Positions 1-7,654 of a stretch of 11,669 bases of DNA are shown piece by piece; positions within the stretch are counted from its first letter, which is position 1, and each line of letters opens with the position of its first letter. The notes beneath the pieces were generated by a model. The model was not told the DNA's origin. It saw only the letters and a list, made by a program, of their open reading frames with translations, and made no database searches. The DNA comes from Glomus cerebriforme. Its lineage: Eukaryota > Glomeromycota > Glomeromycetes > Glomerales > Glomeraceae. The position numbers and the translations under genes were made by a program. The DNA lies in contig QKYT01000561.1 in the NCBI GenBank assembly GCA_003550305.1, positions 4,185 to 15,853 on the forward strand, in the 5' to 3' direction.

Positions 1-107
1 TAATAAACATTGAATATATTGTTGTTATTGTATATTTTTCAGATTTTTGGATATTTTTTCAGAGTATAATAATGATTTATAAAAGCTACTAACAGGTAGG
101 TTATACA
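1..107. other. AT-rich flank, no gene seen
   Basis: Very AT-rich sequence with T-runs and no open frame or recognisable motif on either strand. I could not tell whether it belongs to the interrupted LINE, to the repeat array that follows, or to neither. Confidence 0.4.
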
Positions 108-380
108 TAAAGTTGCGGAGTATTACATTATGTAAAATGAAATATTAATGCTAGATTANGNNTAAAGTTGNNGAGTATTACACTATGTAAAATNAAATGT
201 TATATAATTAGTCCTCNTAAATATTTTGAAGTATTACNCAGTNTTTCGAAATATTACGCATCTTAATATAACGGAGTATTACACTTGGTAAAATTACGGA
301 GTATTACGCCACATAAATTATCAAAATATTACGTTCCATAATCTTTCAACGGGGTCATAGCCTTACGTGGTATTACAAAG
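108..380. repeat. TATTAC-centred degenerate repeat array
   Basis: Eight same-orientation copies of a core close to GGAGTATTAC(A/G)C lie at about 121, 176, 232, 252, 278, 302, 327 and 371, spaced 20 to 56 bp. The first two sit in a clearer direct repeat of about 36 bp (108-143 and 163-198, period 55) that also shares TATGTAAAAT. Several N calls fall inside the array, so exact unit identity cannot be judged. It could be the subterminal repeat region of a DNA transposon. It does not resemble the Tc1-like terminus at 1138, so I do not assign it to that element. Confidence 0.6.
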
Positions 381-405
381 GCGTAGATTTATGAAATACT
401 TCATA

Positions 406-963
406 TTAAATAAATTCCTGATGTTTAACGAATCCATGAGTTGGTTTTTCTCCTTCCTTTTTATAATGAACTAAGGTGGTATTTCAAAACATTTGGATAG
501 TTATTTCATCAGAAAAAATGGTATCCTCCCATATTTTACATTTGTGAGCTTTTGCTCAAGAAACTCATCATTCTTTTGCAAGAGAAGTGAGAAATGGTAT
601 CTTTTTAGGAATACAAATGTGGTAACCAAGCTTCCAAAGGTTTTTACGAACTGTACAAGTGGTTATGTTAAAGTCTGGATAAGTATTATTAAGAGTATCC
701 ATAATTTCAAAGCTTGTTGCTTCTGCACGAGAATAAGCAAGCTGACCAAGATGTCATCATTTTTTTGGAGTTAATTTTTTTGGCTGTTCTGGTCAACATT
801 TTTATTCTAAATTTCTGGTTTTTTTTAACTGAGATGTCTACTGGTATAATGTTCTCAGTGGGAACTTGGTAATTTTGTGTAGTTCATTTACATTTCATGT
901 TTTATTTTACCACAATAACTTAACAAGCTCACGATAATTTTTAAGAGAAATTTTTTGCTGCAT
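406..963 (-). pseudogene. Tc1/mariner transposase, N-terminal half, nonsense-riddled
   Basis: Read on the minus strand from the ATG at 963, one frame of 186 codons without any indel gives a Tc1/mariner transposase start. Residues 1-60 match the helix-turn-helix region (KNYRELVKLL, then ELHKITKFPLRTLY). Residues 60-68 carry a QPKKLTPKK linker. The second DNA-binding part follows (AYSRAEATSFEIMDTL, then TVRKNLWKLGYH, residues 77-115). The first catalytic Asp lies in IFSDE at residue 152 (GAT, 510-508), followed by YKKEGEKPT. The frame holds 11 premature stops (codons 19, 23, 42, 54, 57, 69, 70, 132, 133, 136, 160), eight of them TGA. Homology fades after codon 180, so the second and third catalytic acids are missing; the family is about 340 residues. 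It would have cut and rejoined element ends in the nucleus. Family call is firm; loss of function is certain. Confidence 0.88.
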
Positions 964-1138
964 TGTGATGTCATAGGAGTCATGAGTTATCCTTGTGTCT
1001 GGTTTACTTATACATAGAAGTTAATGTAACATAGTAAATAAATAAACAAAAAATTAGTTTGAGTTATCCAATAAAATGTGGTGCAAATAAATAGTAAAGT
1101 CATGTGATCTTAACTGCCATTTTTTTCTGTCACTACTG
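964..1138 (-). mobile_element. 5' non-coding end and terminus of the Tc1-like element
   Basis: Upstream of the transposase start, the minus strand ends in CAGTAGTGACAGAAAAAAAT, which has the usual Tc1/mariner terminal form, CAGT followed by an A-rich tract. It abuts TA at 1139-1140, the dinucleotide these elements duplicate on insertion. Immediately beyond, the LINE reading frame begins, which supports 1138 as a true boundary. No partner inverted repeat was found in 1-405, so the other end is lost, diverged or outside the window. Confidence 0.65.
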
Positions 1139-1140
1139 TA

Positions 1141-2170
1141 CGTATCTATCAATAATAAGTATATCAGTCTATATTAAAAACATGAATAAGAATATAGTTA
1201 AAATGTAAGTAATAAACTATCTAATTATAAGATATTTGTATCAAATCAGATTGCATATAGTTTTGATTTTATATTTTATAATATCTAAATCAGTGCATAT
1301 TTGAGACCTAGAAGTAATCTATATACCTAAGATTTATTCAGCAAGACTTTTATTAAGAGTATTAATATCTAATTCACTGCTCATAGTGATAAAGAGTTGA
1401 TTAGAAAATATTGAAAGGTTAATGACCAGAAGAGAAGATTTCTTGCCATTTATTTTAATATTATTAATATCAAAAAATTCATTTGAAATATTAATAGTAT
1501 CTTACAGGTTGTATTTTGAGTATCCGATTCATTGAGTATCATCTGCAAAAGTCATAATAGCAGACGTATAAAAAAAGTATTATTTGGAAAAAAAATTTTG
1601 TCATTGTATACAGTGCTGACTTTAAAATAAAGGCTTTGTCTTTAGTCTATTGAATCTTACACAATAGTAAATTATAGAAAATGTGCTAAAGTAAAGAAAA
1701 ATAATCTCCTCTTGGTCGATATTCTCTTCAGCTATAAAAAATTCAGAAAGGCCAAATTTGATCATAATTAAAATTTTTCTATTTTTAAATAAATTAATTA
1801 AAAATTTAATAATATTCAAAGGAATCTTAATGTACTCCAAAGATTTTTTCAGAAGGGTTATACTAATAGAATTAAATGTTTTTTGCATGTCCTGATTTGC
1901 AATTCAGATTTGGAATGCTTGATTTCTATTACAAGATTATGCAAAATTAAAAGTGAAGTTGAAGTATCATTTTCTAAAAGTCTAATATAATTTTTTAAAA
2001 TATTAAATTTTATAATAAGAATAATTGAGAATCTAATGGTGAGCAATGTTATTATGCTTTTTTTAAAATATTCCAGTAGTAAGATAGGCTATGTAAAGAA
2101 AAGATTATAATTCCAATTCATAGGTTTTAGGATGGGATAGAACTGAAATAACTTTTATCATTTCTTTAGT
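1141..2170 (-). pseudogene. Non-LTR retrotransposon (LINE) reverse transcriptase, broken
   Basis: The minus strand reads through the RT fingers, palm and thumb in order. It shows an IxKP...PILLLE block (about 2140-2070), LTIRFSIIL and NILKNYIRLLENDTS (2046-1960), motif A as QDMQKTFNSI (about 1894-1868), the IDQEE block (1720-1706), the catalytic FADD box (1549-1538), an INGKKS block (about 1450) and a thumb-like FITYILTIFLFM (about 1215-1180). The first motif A Asp and both Asp of FADD survive; the AFD Asp is now Asn and the usual QG is QE. A frameshift near 1893 separates two frames, another is likely near 1640-1690, and several stops interrupt the rest. LINE RTs copy their RNA at a nicked target. 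The 3' end is cut by the Tc1-like terminus at 1138. Family confident, clade not assigned. Confidence 0.88.
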
Positions 2171-2339
2171 AATATGAATATCTTTAACATAAGACTGGCA
2201 TAAATAGTAAAAAGCTGTTATATATAAAAAAAATATTTTTTGATAAGAATATAACCTATGCCTAAGAAATCTAGAGCAAAGTTCACTTTAAAAGTTTTGA
2301 ACATTTAAAGCCATTCCTTTAAGGTTAGTGAATTTATTA

Positions 2340-2740
2340 ATTAAAATAAATATTATCATTAATAAAATCAATAAGATTATAAATAAATTACCATTTGAGA
2401 AGTAAGTTATCAAATTTGTGACATTTTTTTCTAAAGATTTTTTTAAAAGTTTCAGCCATTTCTTTCTTTATATCATCTTCATCTATAAGCAAAATTTTTT
2501 ATTGAAAATCATTAGTAATCAGAGTTTATCTATAATAATTTTCTTTAAAGATTATTCTAGAATTAAATTAAGCATCTGACATTAATCATCAATGATATTA
2601 TAATTATGAATATTGATAGCTTTTTTAATAAAATTATCTTTTCTTTATTAAAGAGCCAATTTAAGCTAGCTTTTTGTAAATCATCCCATGATAAATACAG
2701 TATATATTGTAGTGTGATGTCCAACTAGATATAGAATCTA
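2340..2740 (-). pseudogene. LINE linker between endonuclease and RT, decayed
   Basis: On the minus strand, LSWDDLQKASLNWLFNKEK (about 2693-2635) and, lower down, DEDDIKKEMAETFKKIF (about 2480-2430) look like the helical linker that joins endonuclease and RT in LINE ORF2 proteins. Stops and shifts separate these pieces from each other and from the RT fragment. I assign them by position, direction and resemblance only. The segment 2170-2340 gives no firm match in any frame. Confidence 0.55.
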
Positions 2741-2967
2741 ATTTTAATAATTATGCCTTCAAATCAATCAATATAAATTCATTTGATAAATTCAGAAGAA
2801 GAATATCTAAATCTAAAAAGTTGGACAAGACCTTAATAAATTTATAGAATCTTGAAATAAGTTTAAAGATCTTTAAATATCTTTTGTAAATGTCTTATGC
2901 TTTTAAGTTTATAATTTTTTAAGGTTTTTATTGGTAATTATTTTATATAGTGTATATATATATTGGC
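2741..2967. other. Unassigned AT-rich stretch between LINE linker and Plavaka end
   Basis: No frame here reads convincingly as LINE or transposase. It could be degraded LINE linker or an outer part of the Plavaka-like terminus. The 2930-2967 part weakly resembles the reverse complement of 10786-10825, so the terminal repeat may extend outward by about 40 bp. Confidence 0.35.
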
Positions 2968-3045
2968 AGCTAATTGTATAGTATATATCAGGAAATTTTT
3001 TCAGGAGATATATAGTGATATATATCTCTCCATCATTATTTATCA
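2968..3045 (+). repeat. Left terminal inverted repeat of the Plavaka-like element
   Basis: Starts AGCTAATTGTA, continues through ATCAGGAAATTTTTT and a self-complementary GGAGATATAT...ATATATCTC block, and ends CATTATTTATCA. It matches the reverse complement of 10696-10785 with a few substitutions and one gap of about 10-12 bases. The internal palindrome (3004-3029) is present at both ends and could form a hairpin or a transposase-binding site. Confidence 0.85.
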
Positions 3046-3310
3046 CATTAATTATAATATGTGATATATATCGATAATAATNNAACTCGTCAAGTGANTT
3101 CGATNTNGATAAATAGTNATAAAACATCATATTTTAACCTAAACGATAAATATTGATAAATATTAATGATAAATATCAATAAATATTTAAATGATAAACA
3201 TCAAATTCAATAAACACCAATAAATATGCTAATGATAAATAACCTGAACAATAAGAAATACAAATAATAAGAATCGAAATTTAACCAATACAATAAATAT
3301 TGTGTTTTAT
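3046..3310. repeat. Left subterminal AT repeats (GATAAATAT-type)
   Basis: Just inside the left terminal repeat, short units close to GATAAATAT(C/T)AATAAATAT recur from about 3140 to 3300, several in tandem. Several N calls fall at 3082-3118. Subterminal arrays of this kind often bind transposase, but no function can be shown here. Confidence 0.5.
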
Positions 3311-3803
3311 AAAAGATAAATAATCCTTTGCATTTATTTTATTATATAGAATATTATATAAAATATTATAAAACTAAACTAAACTAACTAAACAAAAAAA
3401 ATGTCAAGCAANAAAAATAAAAAAATGTAGCGATAAAACAATAAAAAAAACGTAGCGATAAAAATAAAAAAAATAATAATTATAATCATTTTTTCAACTG
3501 AAGAAGATTGTAAATAGAAACCTAAATCAAAAAGTAATGAAATCGCAAATGATATTAAACTTAAAACTTAATTCAGAAATAGAACAAATTAAAATAATTA
3601 CCATTAGGGCAGTGATATATATTACCTAATATTAGTTTTATAAGAGGTTCTACCCCCCCAGGTAAGATTTTTTCAACTAATAATATTTAAATAAATATAT
3701 AGTATTAATTTTGACCAATAAAAATGCATAATTTTGTGTCATGTAAGATTTTGTTTTACCCCCCACCCCCTAAAATATTACCTAATAAATGTCACGCTTC
3801 TTA
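3311..3803. other. Non-coding left part of the Plavaka-like element, with C-tracts
   Basis: AT-rich DNA downstream of the leftward gene. GTAGCGATAAAA occurs twice (about 3428 and 3452). C-tracts at about 3652-3659 and 3760-3770 stand out in this composition. No gene was seen. Confidence 0.45.
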
Positions 3804-4210
3804 TTAATCAAATAATTTATCGTATGTTATAAAACTTGTATCATTAAACATCATTTTGTCTTCAGGTAGCTCTTCTTCATCATCATTATCATCAGTTTTT
3901 GCTATAATTATCAGGCATTTCTTCACATAAGACCGATGTTGAATCGCTAAGTTTAATTTAACCAGTTTTATTAATTGCATCCTAATTTTGACTTTGATTA
4001 ATAAAATTAATTTTTAAATAACAAAATGAATTTGATAAATACCCTAAATCTTTTTAATCACAATTTCAACAGTTTTTTGGAGACTTCAAGAGTGTGGCAA
4101 TTCAGATTTAATAATATATCGCATACAGATGCGGTATAAATGTATATATCATTAAATCTTTCTTTGCTAATATTATCTAGCGATGGAAATGCGAAACTGG
4201 TAATATTTTT

Positions 4211-4474
4211 TATCATACTTTCAGTGAACAATCTATTATAATTATCTTTTACTTCNCTGGATTNTTTNCATTNCAGNATATCTTTCGAGTTTTTACGTCT
4301 ATTACTCGCCAATTGCAGTCCGCATGTTTTGATAATAGCAGATCAGATTGCTGAGACATGACTTCCTCTTATGTCTTTCATTTTTCGTATGATCTATCAT
4401 AAAATAAAATTAAAATTAAATATTTAAAAATTAACAATTAATTGACAATAATTACCAGAGAATGATGTTTTCCN
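4211..4474. repeat. 264-bp direct tandem duplication, copy 1
   Basis: Near-identical to 4475-4738, directly abutting, with no spacer. It contains part of an exon, a whole 62-nt intron and the end of the preceding exon of the leftward gene. Apart from one clear A/N-type end position, differences from copy 2 are essentially N calls (4256, 4264, 4268, 4273, 4277, 4474), each matched by a definite base in the other copy. Confidence 0.92.
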
Positions 4475-4738
4475 TATCATACTTTCAGTGAACAATCTAT
4501 TATAATTATCTTTTACTTCTCTGGATTATTTTCATTTCAGAATATCTTTCGAGTTTTTACGTCTATTACTCGCCAATTGCAGTCCGCATGTTTTGATAAT
4601 AGCAGATCNGATTGCTGAGACATGACTTCCTCTNATGTCTTTCATTTTTNGNATGATCTATNATAAAATAAAATTAAAATTAAATATTTAAAAATTAACA
4701 ATTAATTGACAATAATTACCAGAGAATGATGTTTTCCA
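4475..4738. repeat. 264-bp direct tandem duplication, copy 2
   Basis: Second copy of 4211-4474. It carries its own N calls (4609, 4634, 4650, 4652, 4662) where copy 1 has bases. Collapsing the two copies restores one contiguous exon of the leftward gene, so the duplication post-dates that gene or is an assembly artefact. Confidence 0.92.
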
Positions 4739-5154
4739 CTAAAGGTGTTAATCCATTTTTGTTAACCCAATCTGGGAATATAATTTGGATAGTTCAAATT
4801 TAGCCAATTTTTCAAGGATCATTTATATTCATCAAACTTCGGCCACATGTTATTTAAAAAAAAATCAGTGCATACTGTGTAATATCCATCCTATATAATA
4901 TAGCGATAAATAACTTATGATGTTAAATATCTAAATGTGATAATATAATACAAACTAAATTATTACTTATGTTAAATACTTTTGAACTAAGCTCATTATT
5001 TTTATCATTATTTAGTTTTTTTACTTGGGTTTGAAGCCATGAAATTTTTTCAAGTGATGTTTTTTACAATTTGTATAAAATACGAATTGTTTATCTTATT
5101 TTATTAACATTGTCTCAATATTATTAAGAGGGCTACGATTATCAAATGAAATTT

Positions 5155-5162
5155 GTCTGACC
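5155..5162. repeat. Target-site duplication, left copy
   Basis: GTCTGACC, identical to 6402-6409, directly flanking the hAT-like element. Eight bases is the hAT superfamily length. Confidence 0.88.
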
Positions 5163-5354
5163 TAGTACTCCAAATGGTTCCAGTTCAAACTGGGAACTGA
5201 ACTGAAACTGGCCAAAATTCTGGTTCAGTTCGGTTCAGTTTCTGGAACCAGAACTGAAAAATTCAGTTCAGATTGAACTGAAACTTAATAAAAAAGTGAA
5301 AAATGCGAAAATTTGAATAATTCGGCATGCACTAATCCATAAAATATGAAATAT

Positions 5355-5541
5355 AGCTCATTTGAATCGTCCAATGAAACGAATCGAATGGTAGTAAAAG
5401 CAAAATTCTAGCATCGATATTTCAATCGCTATCAATGAAAATGTAAATTTCTTTAAGTACGATTTGCCGACGAAGTATCAATGCTAGAGATATGAATTTA
5501 GTGTCATTCGACGCGTCTTGATGAGACGATTCCAATGAGCT
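5355..5541. repeat. Hairpin module 1 of the foldback element
   Basis: An internal inverted repeat: AGCTCATTTGAATCGTC...CTAGCATCGATATTTC is followed by its divergent reverse complement, ending GACGATTCCAATGAGCT, with a spacer of about 45 bp. The same module recurs at 5691-5882 and 6032-6220. Confidence 0.78.
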
Positions 5542-5690
5542 ATTAAACGTCAACATTGGATTACTAGAAGAGGAGTAAAGTCAATGGATCCAAAAATTCA
5601 GAATTTTAAATTTCAAAAATTTCAAAATGCTGACTCCGACTTTATATTTGATATTGTGCACCATCCAGTAATCCAAATTTGATAAAACAT

Positions 5691-5882
5691 AGCTTGTTGG
5701 AATCGTCTATTCATGAAGCATCGAATGGTACTAAATTCAGATTTCTAGCGATGATATATCAATGGCTAATTGTGTCCTAATGCTTTTAACTAATACATCA
5801 TTAGTGGCGATTGATGAATTAATTCCAGAATATTAATTTTAGTACCATTCAATGCATCGTGAATAGACGATTCCAACAAGCT
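5691..5882. repeat. Hairpin module 2 (centre) of the foldback element
   Basis: AGCTTGTTGGAATCGTC...GAATGGTACTAAA pairs with TTTAGTACCATT...GACGATTCCAACAAGCT. It spans the centre of symmetry of the element, and its loop differs from those of the outer two modules. Confidence 0.78.
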
Positions 5883-6031
5883 ATGTTTTATCAAATTTGG
5901 ATCACTGGATGNTGCACAATATNAAATATAAAGTCNGAGTCNGCATTTTGAAATTTTTGAAATTTAAAATTCCGAATTTTTGGAACCGGCGAGGTTACTC
6001 CTCTTCTAGTGATCCAATGTTGACGTTTTAT

Positions 6032-6220
6032 AGCTCATTGGAATTGTCCCATCGAGATGTGTCGAATGACACTAAATTCATGTCTCTAGCCATCGATACT
6101 TCGTTGGCAAATTGTACTTAAAGAAATTTACGTTTTCGTTGATAGCGAACGAAATATCGATGCTAGAATTTTGCTTTTACTACCATTCGATTCGTCTCAT
6201 TGAGANGATTCGAATGAGCT
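6032..6220. repeat. Hairpin module 3 of the foldback element
   Basis: AGCTCATTGGAATTGTC...CACTAAATTC followed by its divergent reverse complement, ending GATTCGAATGAGCT. It is the mirror partner of module 1 across the whole-element palindrome. Confidence 0.75.
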
Positions 6221-6401
6221 ATATTTCATATTTTATGGATCAGTGCATGCCGAATTATTCAAATTTACGCATTTTTTACTTTTTTATTAAGTTTCAGTTT
6301 GATCTGAACCGAATTTTTCAGTTTCAGTTCCAGAACTGAACTGAACTGAAGTTTTTGGTTCGGTCTAAGAACTAAACTGAACTGAACCATTCAGAGCACT
6401 A

Positions 6402-6409
6402 GTCTGACC
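6402..6409. repeat. Target-site duplication, right copy
   Basis: GTCTGACC, identical to 5155-5162. Removing the element and one copy restores the frame of the leftward gene without a shift (minus strand ...SISMVR then QISFDN...). Confidence 0.88.
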
Positions 6410-6531
6410 ATTGAGATTGAATGTTGACTTTATGCGAGTTCAGCTATAGAAGGTTCAATTATAGGTATTGAATGTTGACTTTGGGCGGGTTCAGCTATAG
6501 GCAGTTCAACTATAGGTATTGAACGTTGACT
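6410..6531 (-). repeat. 51-bp coding tandem repeat in the leftward gene
   Basis: Two full units (6531-6481 and 6480-6430) and a partial third encode SQ(R/H)SIPI(V/I)E(L/P)xIAE(P/L)A on the minus strand. The hAT-like element inserted in the third unit. The unit is rich in Ser, Pro, Ile and Glu and looks like a low-complexity linker. Confidence 0.82.
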
Positions 6532-6984
6532 TCATTGTCTCTCAGTAGGAGTAGGTGATGTTATTGGTATGTGAGGTCGACTTGTGATAATTTCTGGATC
6601 AATAATTATCAGTGATATGGCCGATTGTTGAGATGATAATTGTTGAGTTAAAGATGGTTGTAGGGTGGTAAAGGTAGATTGATGAGAAGAATTCAAAACT
6701 TCTTCTTCTTCATCATCTTCTTTAGCATATATTTTACGAGAATGATCAACAACTGATACGTTTACTTCTTCTTAAGCCTCTTGCATGTACTGTACCTCTT
6801 GCTTCTCTTGTAACTAAAATAAAGCATTCAATATGTATTAACGTTTATTAATATAATAATATAGTAGTTATTATTACCTTCTGTATTTCTTGATGAACTT
6901 TCATCACTATGTTCTTCATCTGATTTATGATATTTTCAGTTTGACGCTTCCAAAAATTTAGCTTCCTGATGTTTATAAGGTATT

Positions 6985-7195
6985 TTTTAAAAAAAAAATG
7001 TGAGAAAATGAGAAATTTAAAAAATGAGTAAAAAAGTGATAATATTTTAAAAAAGTGTGCGAAGAAAAATATTAGAAAGTGAAGAAAAGTTAAAAAGCAT
7101 ATGAGAAAAAATTGTTAGAAAGTGAGAAGAAAAATGTTAAAAAGCATATGATAAGAAAAATGTAAGCGAAAAAAAGCACGATCAGCAAAGTTAAT
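6985..7195. repeat. A/G-rich degenerate repeat near the divergent gene starts
   Basis: Purine-rich plus strand with GTGAGAA / GAAGAAAAAT / TTAGAAAGTGA units. The clearest pair is TTAGAAAGTGA...TTAAAAAGCATATG at about 7072-7103 and 7115-7150 (offset 43-47 bp). It lies at the 5' side of the leftward gene, so it may be its leader or promoter region, or its lost first exon. Confidence 0.5.
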
Positions 7196-7576
7196 AGAAA
7201 GTTTAAGTTACACTTATATATACTCTTGCTATTTTTTGATATCGTTATAAATCTCACTTAAAATGATTTAATCAATATTAATTGTTTTACTTTCGATATG
7301 ATAATGATAATTGATATGATTCTTTAATTATTAAAATCAAATTAACTTAATTATCATGATTCTTTGATTTAGTTAATTGTTTGCAATTACTGTATTTATT
7401 TAAAAAGTATATTATTTAATTAAATTAACTTATGTAGTTTATCGATTAAATAACAATAATTCAATTTTCAATTGTTCTTTAATAATTATTAGTTGATTAA
7501 ATATCATCAATTCATTATCAAAAGAAAATAAATTTTGTTAAACAATTTTTTCAATACATTTGATACATCAAATAAG
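7196..7576. promoter_or_regulatory. AT-rich intergenic centre between divergent genes
   Basis: No frame or motif of a known protein is present. Both genes of the Plavaka-like element point away from it, so a bidirectional promoter region is the natural inference. No specific element can be named beyond general TATA-like richness. Confidence 0.35.
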
Positions 7577-7654
7577 ATGACTTTTAAATGCTTACATTAT
7601 TCCTGAACTTTTGCAACTCTCTACACTTTAAAATGACATATTTCTGTCAACCAT
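7577..7654 (+). other. Decayed C2H2 zinc finger at the transposase start
   Basis: Translation from 7577 gives C5-x2-Y8-x12-H21-x4-H26, which is C2H2 spacing with the second Cys now Tyr (TAT, one step from TGT). F12 and L18 occupy the usual hydrophobic positions. Stops occur at codons 10, 20 and 27, and the same frame continues to 7798. Plavaka proteins commonly start with such a finger, which would bind DNA. Confidence 0.7.

Larger units (their letters stand above)
5163..6401. mobile_element. Non-autonomous hAT-like foldback element
   Basis: 1239 bp flanked by an exact 8-bp duplication. The ends are TAGTACTCCAAATGGTTC and, as reverse complement, TAGTGCTCTGAATGGTTC: the TAG start and 8-bp target duplication of hAT elements. 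Almost the whole element is one inverted repeat with arms of about 600 bp around 5782, the arms differing at perhaps 10-15% of positions. GGTTC/AACTGAACTG-type short repeats sit just inside each end. Each arm contains AAATTTCAAAAATTTCAAAA-type sequence. No transposase is encoded; it would have needed a hAT transposase from elsewhere. It interrupts the leftward gene of the Plavaka-like element. Chance open frames on both strands cross it and are not genes. Confidence 0.87.
3804..7011 (-). pseudogene. Unrecognised spliced gene in the Plavaka-like element, split by a hAT element
   Basis: I do not recognise this family. On the minus strand a decayed multi-exon frame can be followed. (1) About 7011-6878 is helical and ends MKVHQEIQK; a GT..AG intron of 64 nt (6877-6814) follows. 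(2) From 6813 the next exon starts LQEKQEVQYM, then gives an acidic run (KEDDEEEE), a Gln/Ser-rich stretch, tandem 17-residue units (SQxSIPI(V/I)E...) and, beyond the hAT element, QISFDNRSPLNN to about 5024. (3) About 4880-4720 has FLNNMWPKFDEYK, NYPNYIPRLG and KWINTFSGKHHSL; a phase-0 intron follows (4719-4658, repeated in the duplicate at 4455-4394). (4) The next exon has IIRKMKDIRGSHVSAI, LQLASNRRKNSKDIL and a helical end, CDILLNLNCHTLEVSKKLL. (5) A probable intron (4061-3982, weak GTGATT donor) leads to an acidic tail, DDNDDEEELPED, and TAA at 3806-3804. Several stops lie in the frame. The start codon and the join between exons 2 and 3 are unresolved. Confidence 0.65.

Noticed and set aside
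108..380. CRISPR array
   Set aside because: The repeats are short, degenerate and irregularly spaced, and the window is clearly eukaryotic.
493..774. 93-codon plus-strand open frame
   Set aside because: It is antisense to the Tc1/mariner transposase, whose minus-strand frame explains the region.
406..963. Alternative genetic code, TGA read as an amino acid
   Set aside because: TAA and TAG also interrupt the frame, and TGA falls at both Arg-like and Trp-like positions, which fits mutation better than recoding.
2909..3130. 73-codon minus-strand open frame
   Set aside because: It crosses the left terminal repeat and its N-rich inner edge; low-complexity Tyr/Ile-rich peptide with no motif.
5897..6339. 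Two overlapping plus-strand open frames of 74 and 75 codons
   Set aside because: They lie within the arms of the hAT foldback palindrome and have no protein-like motifs.
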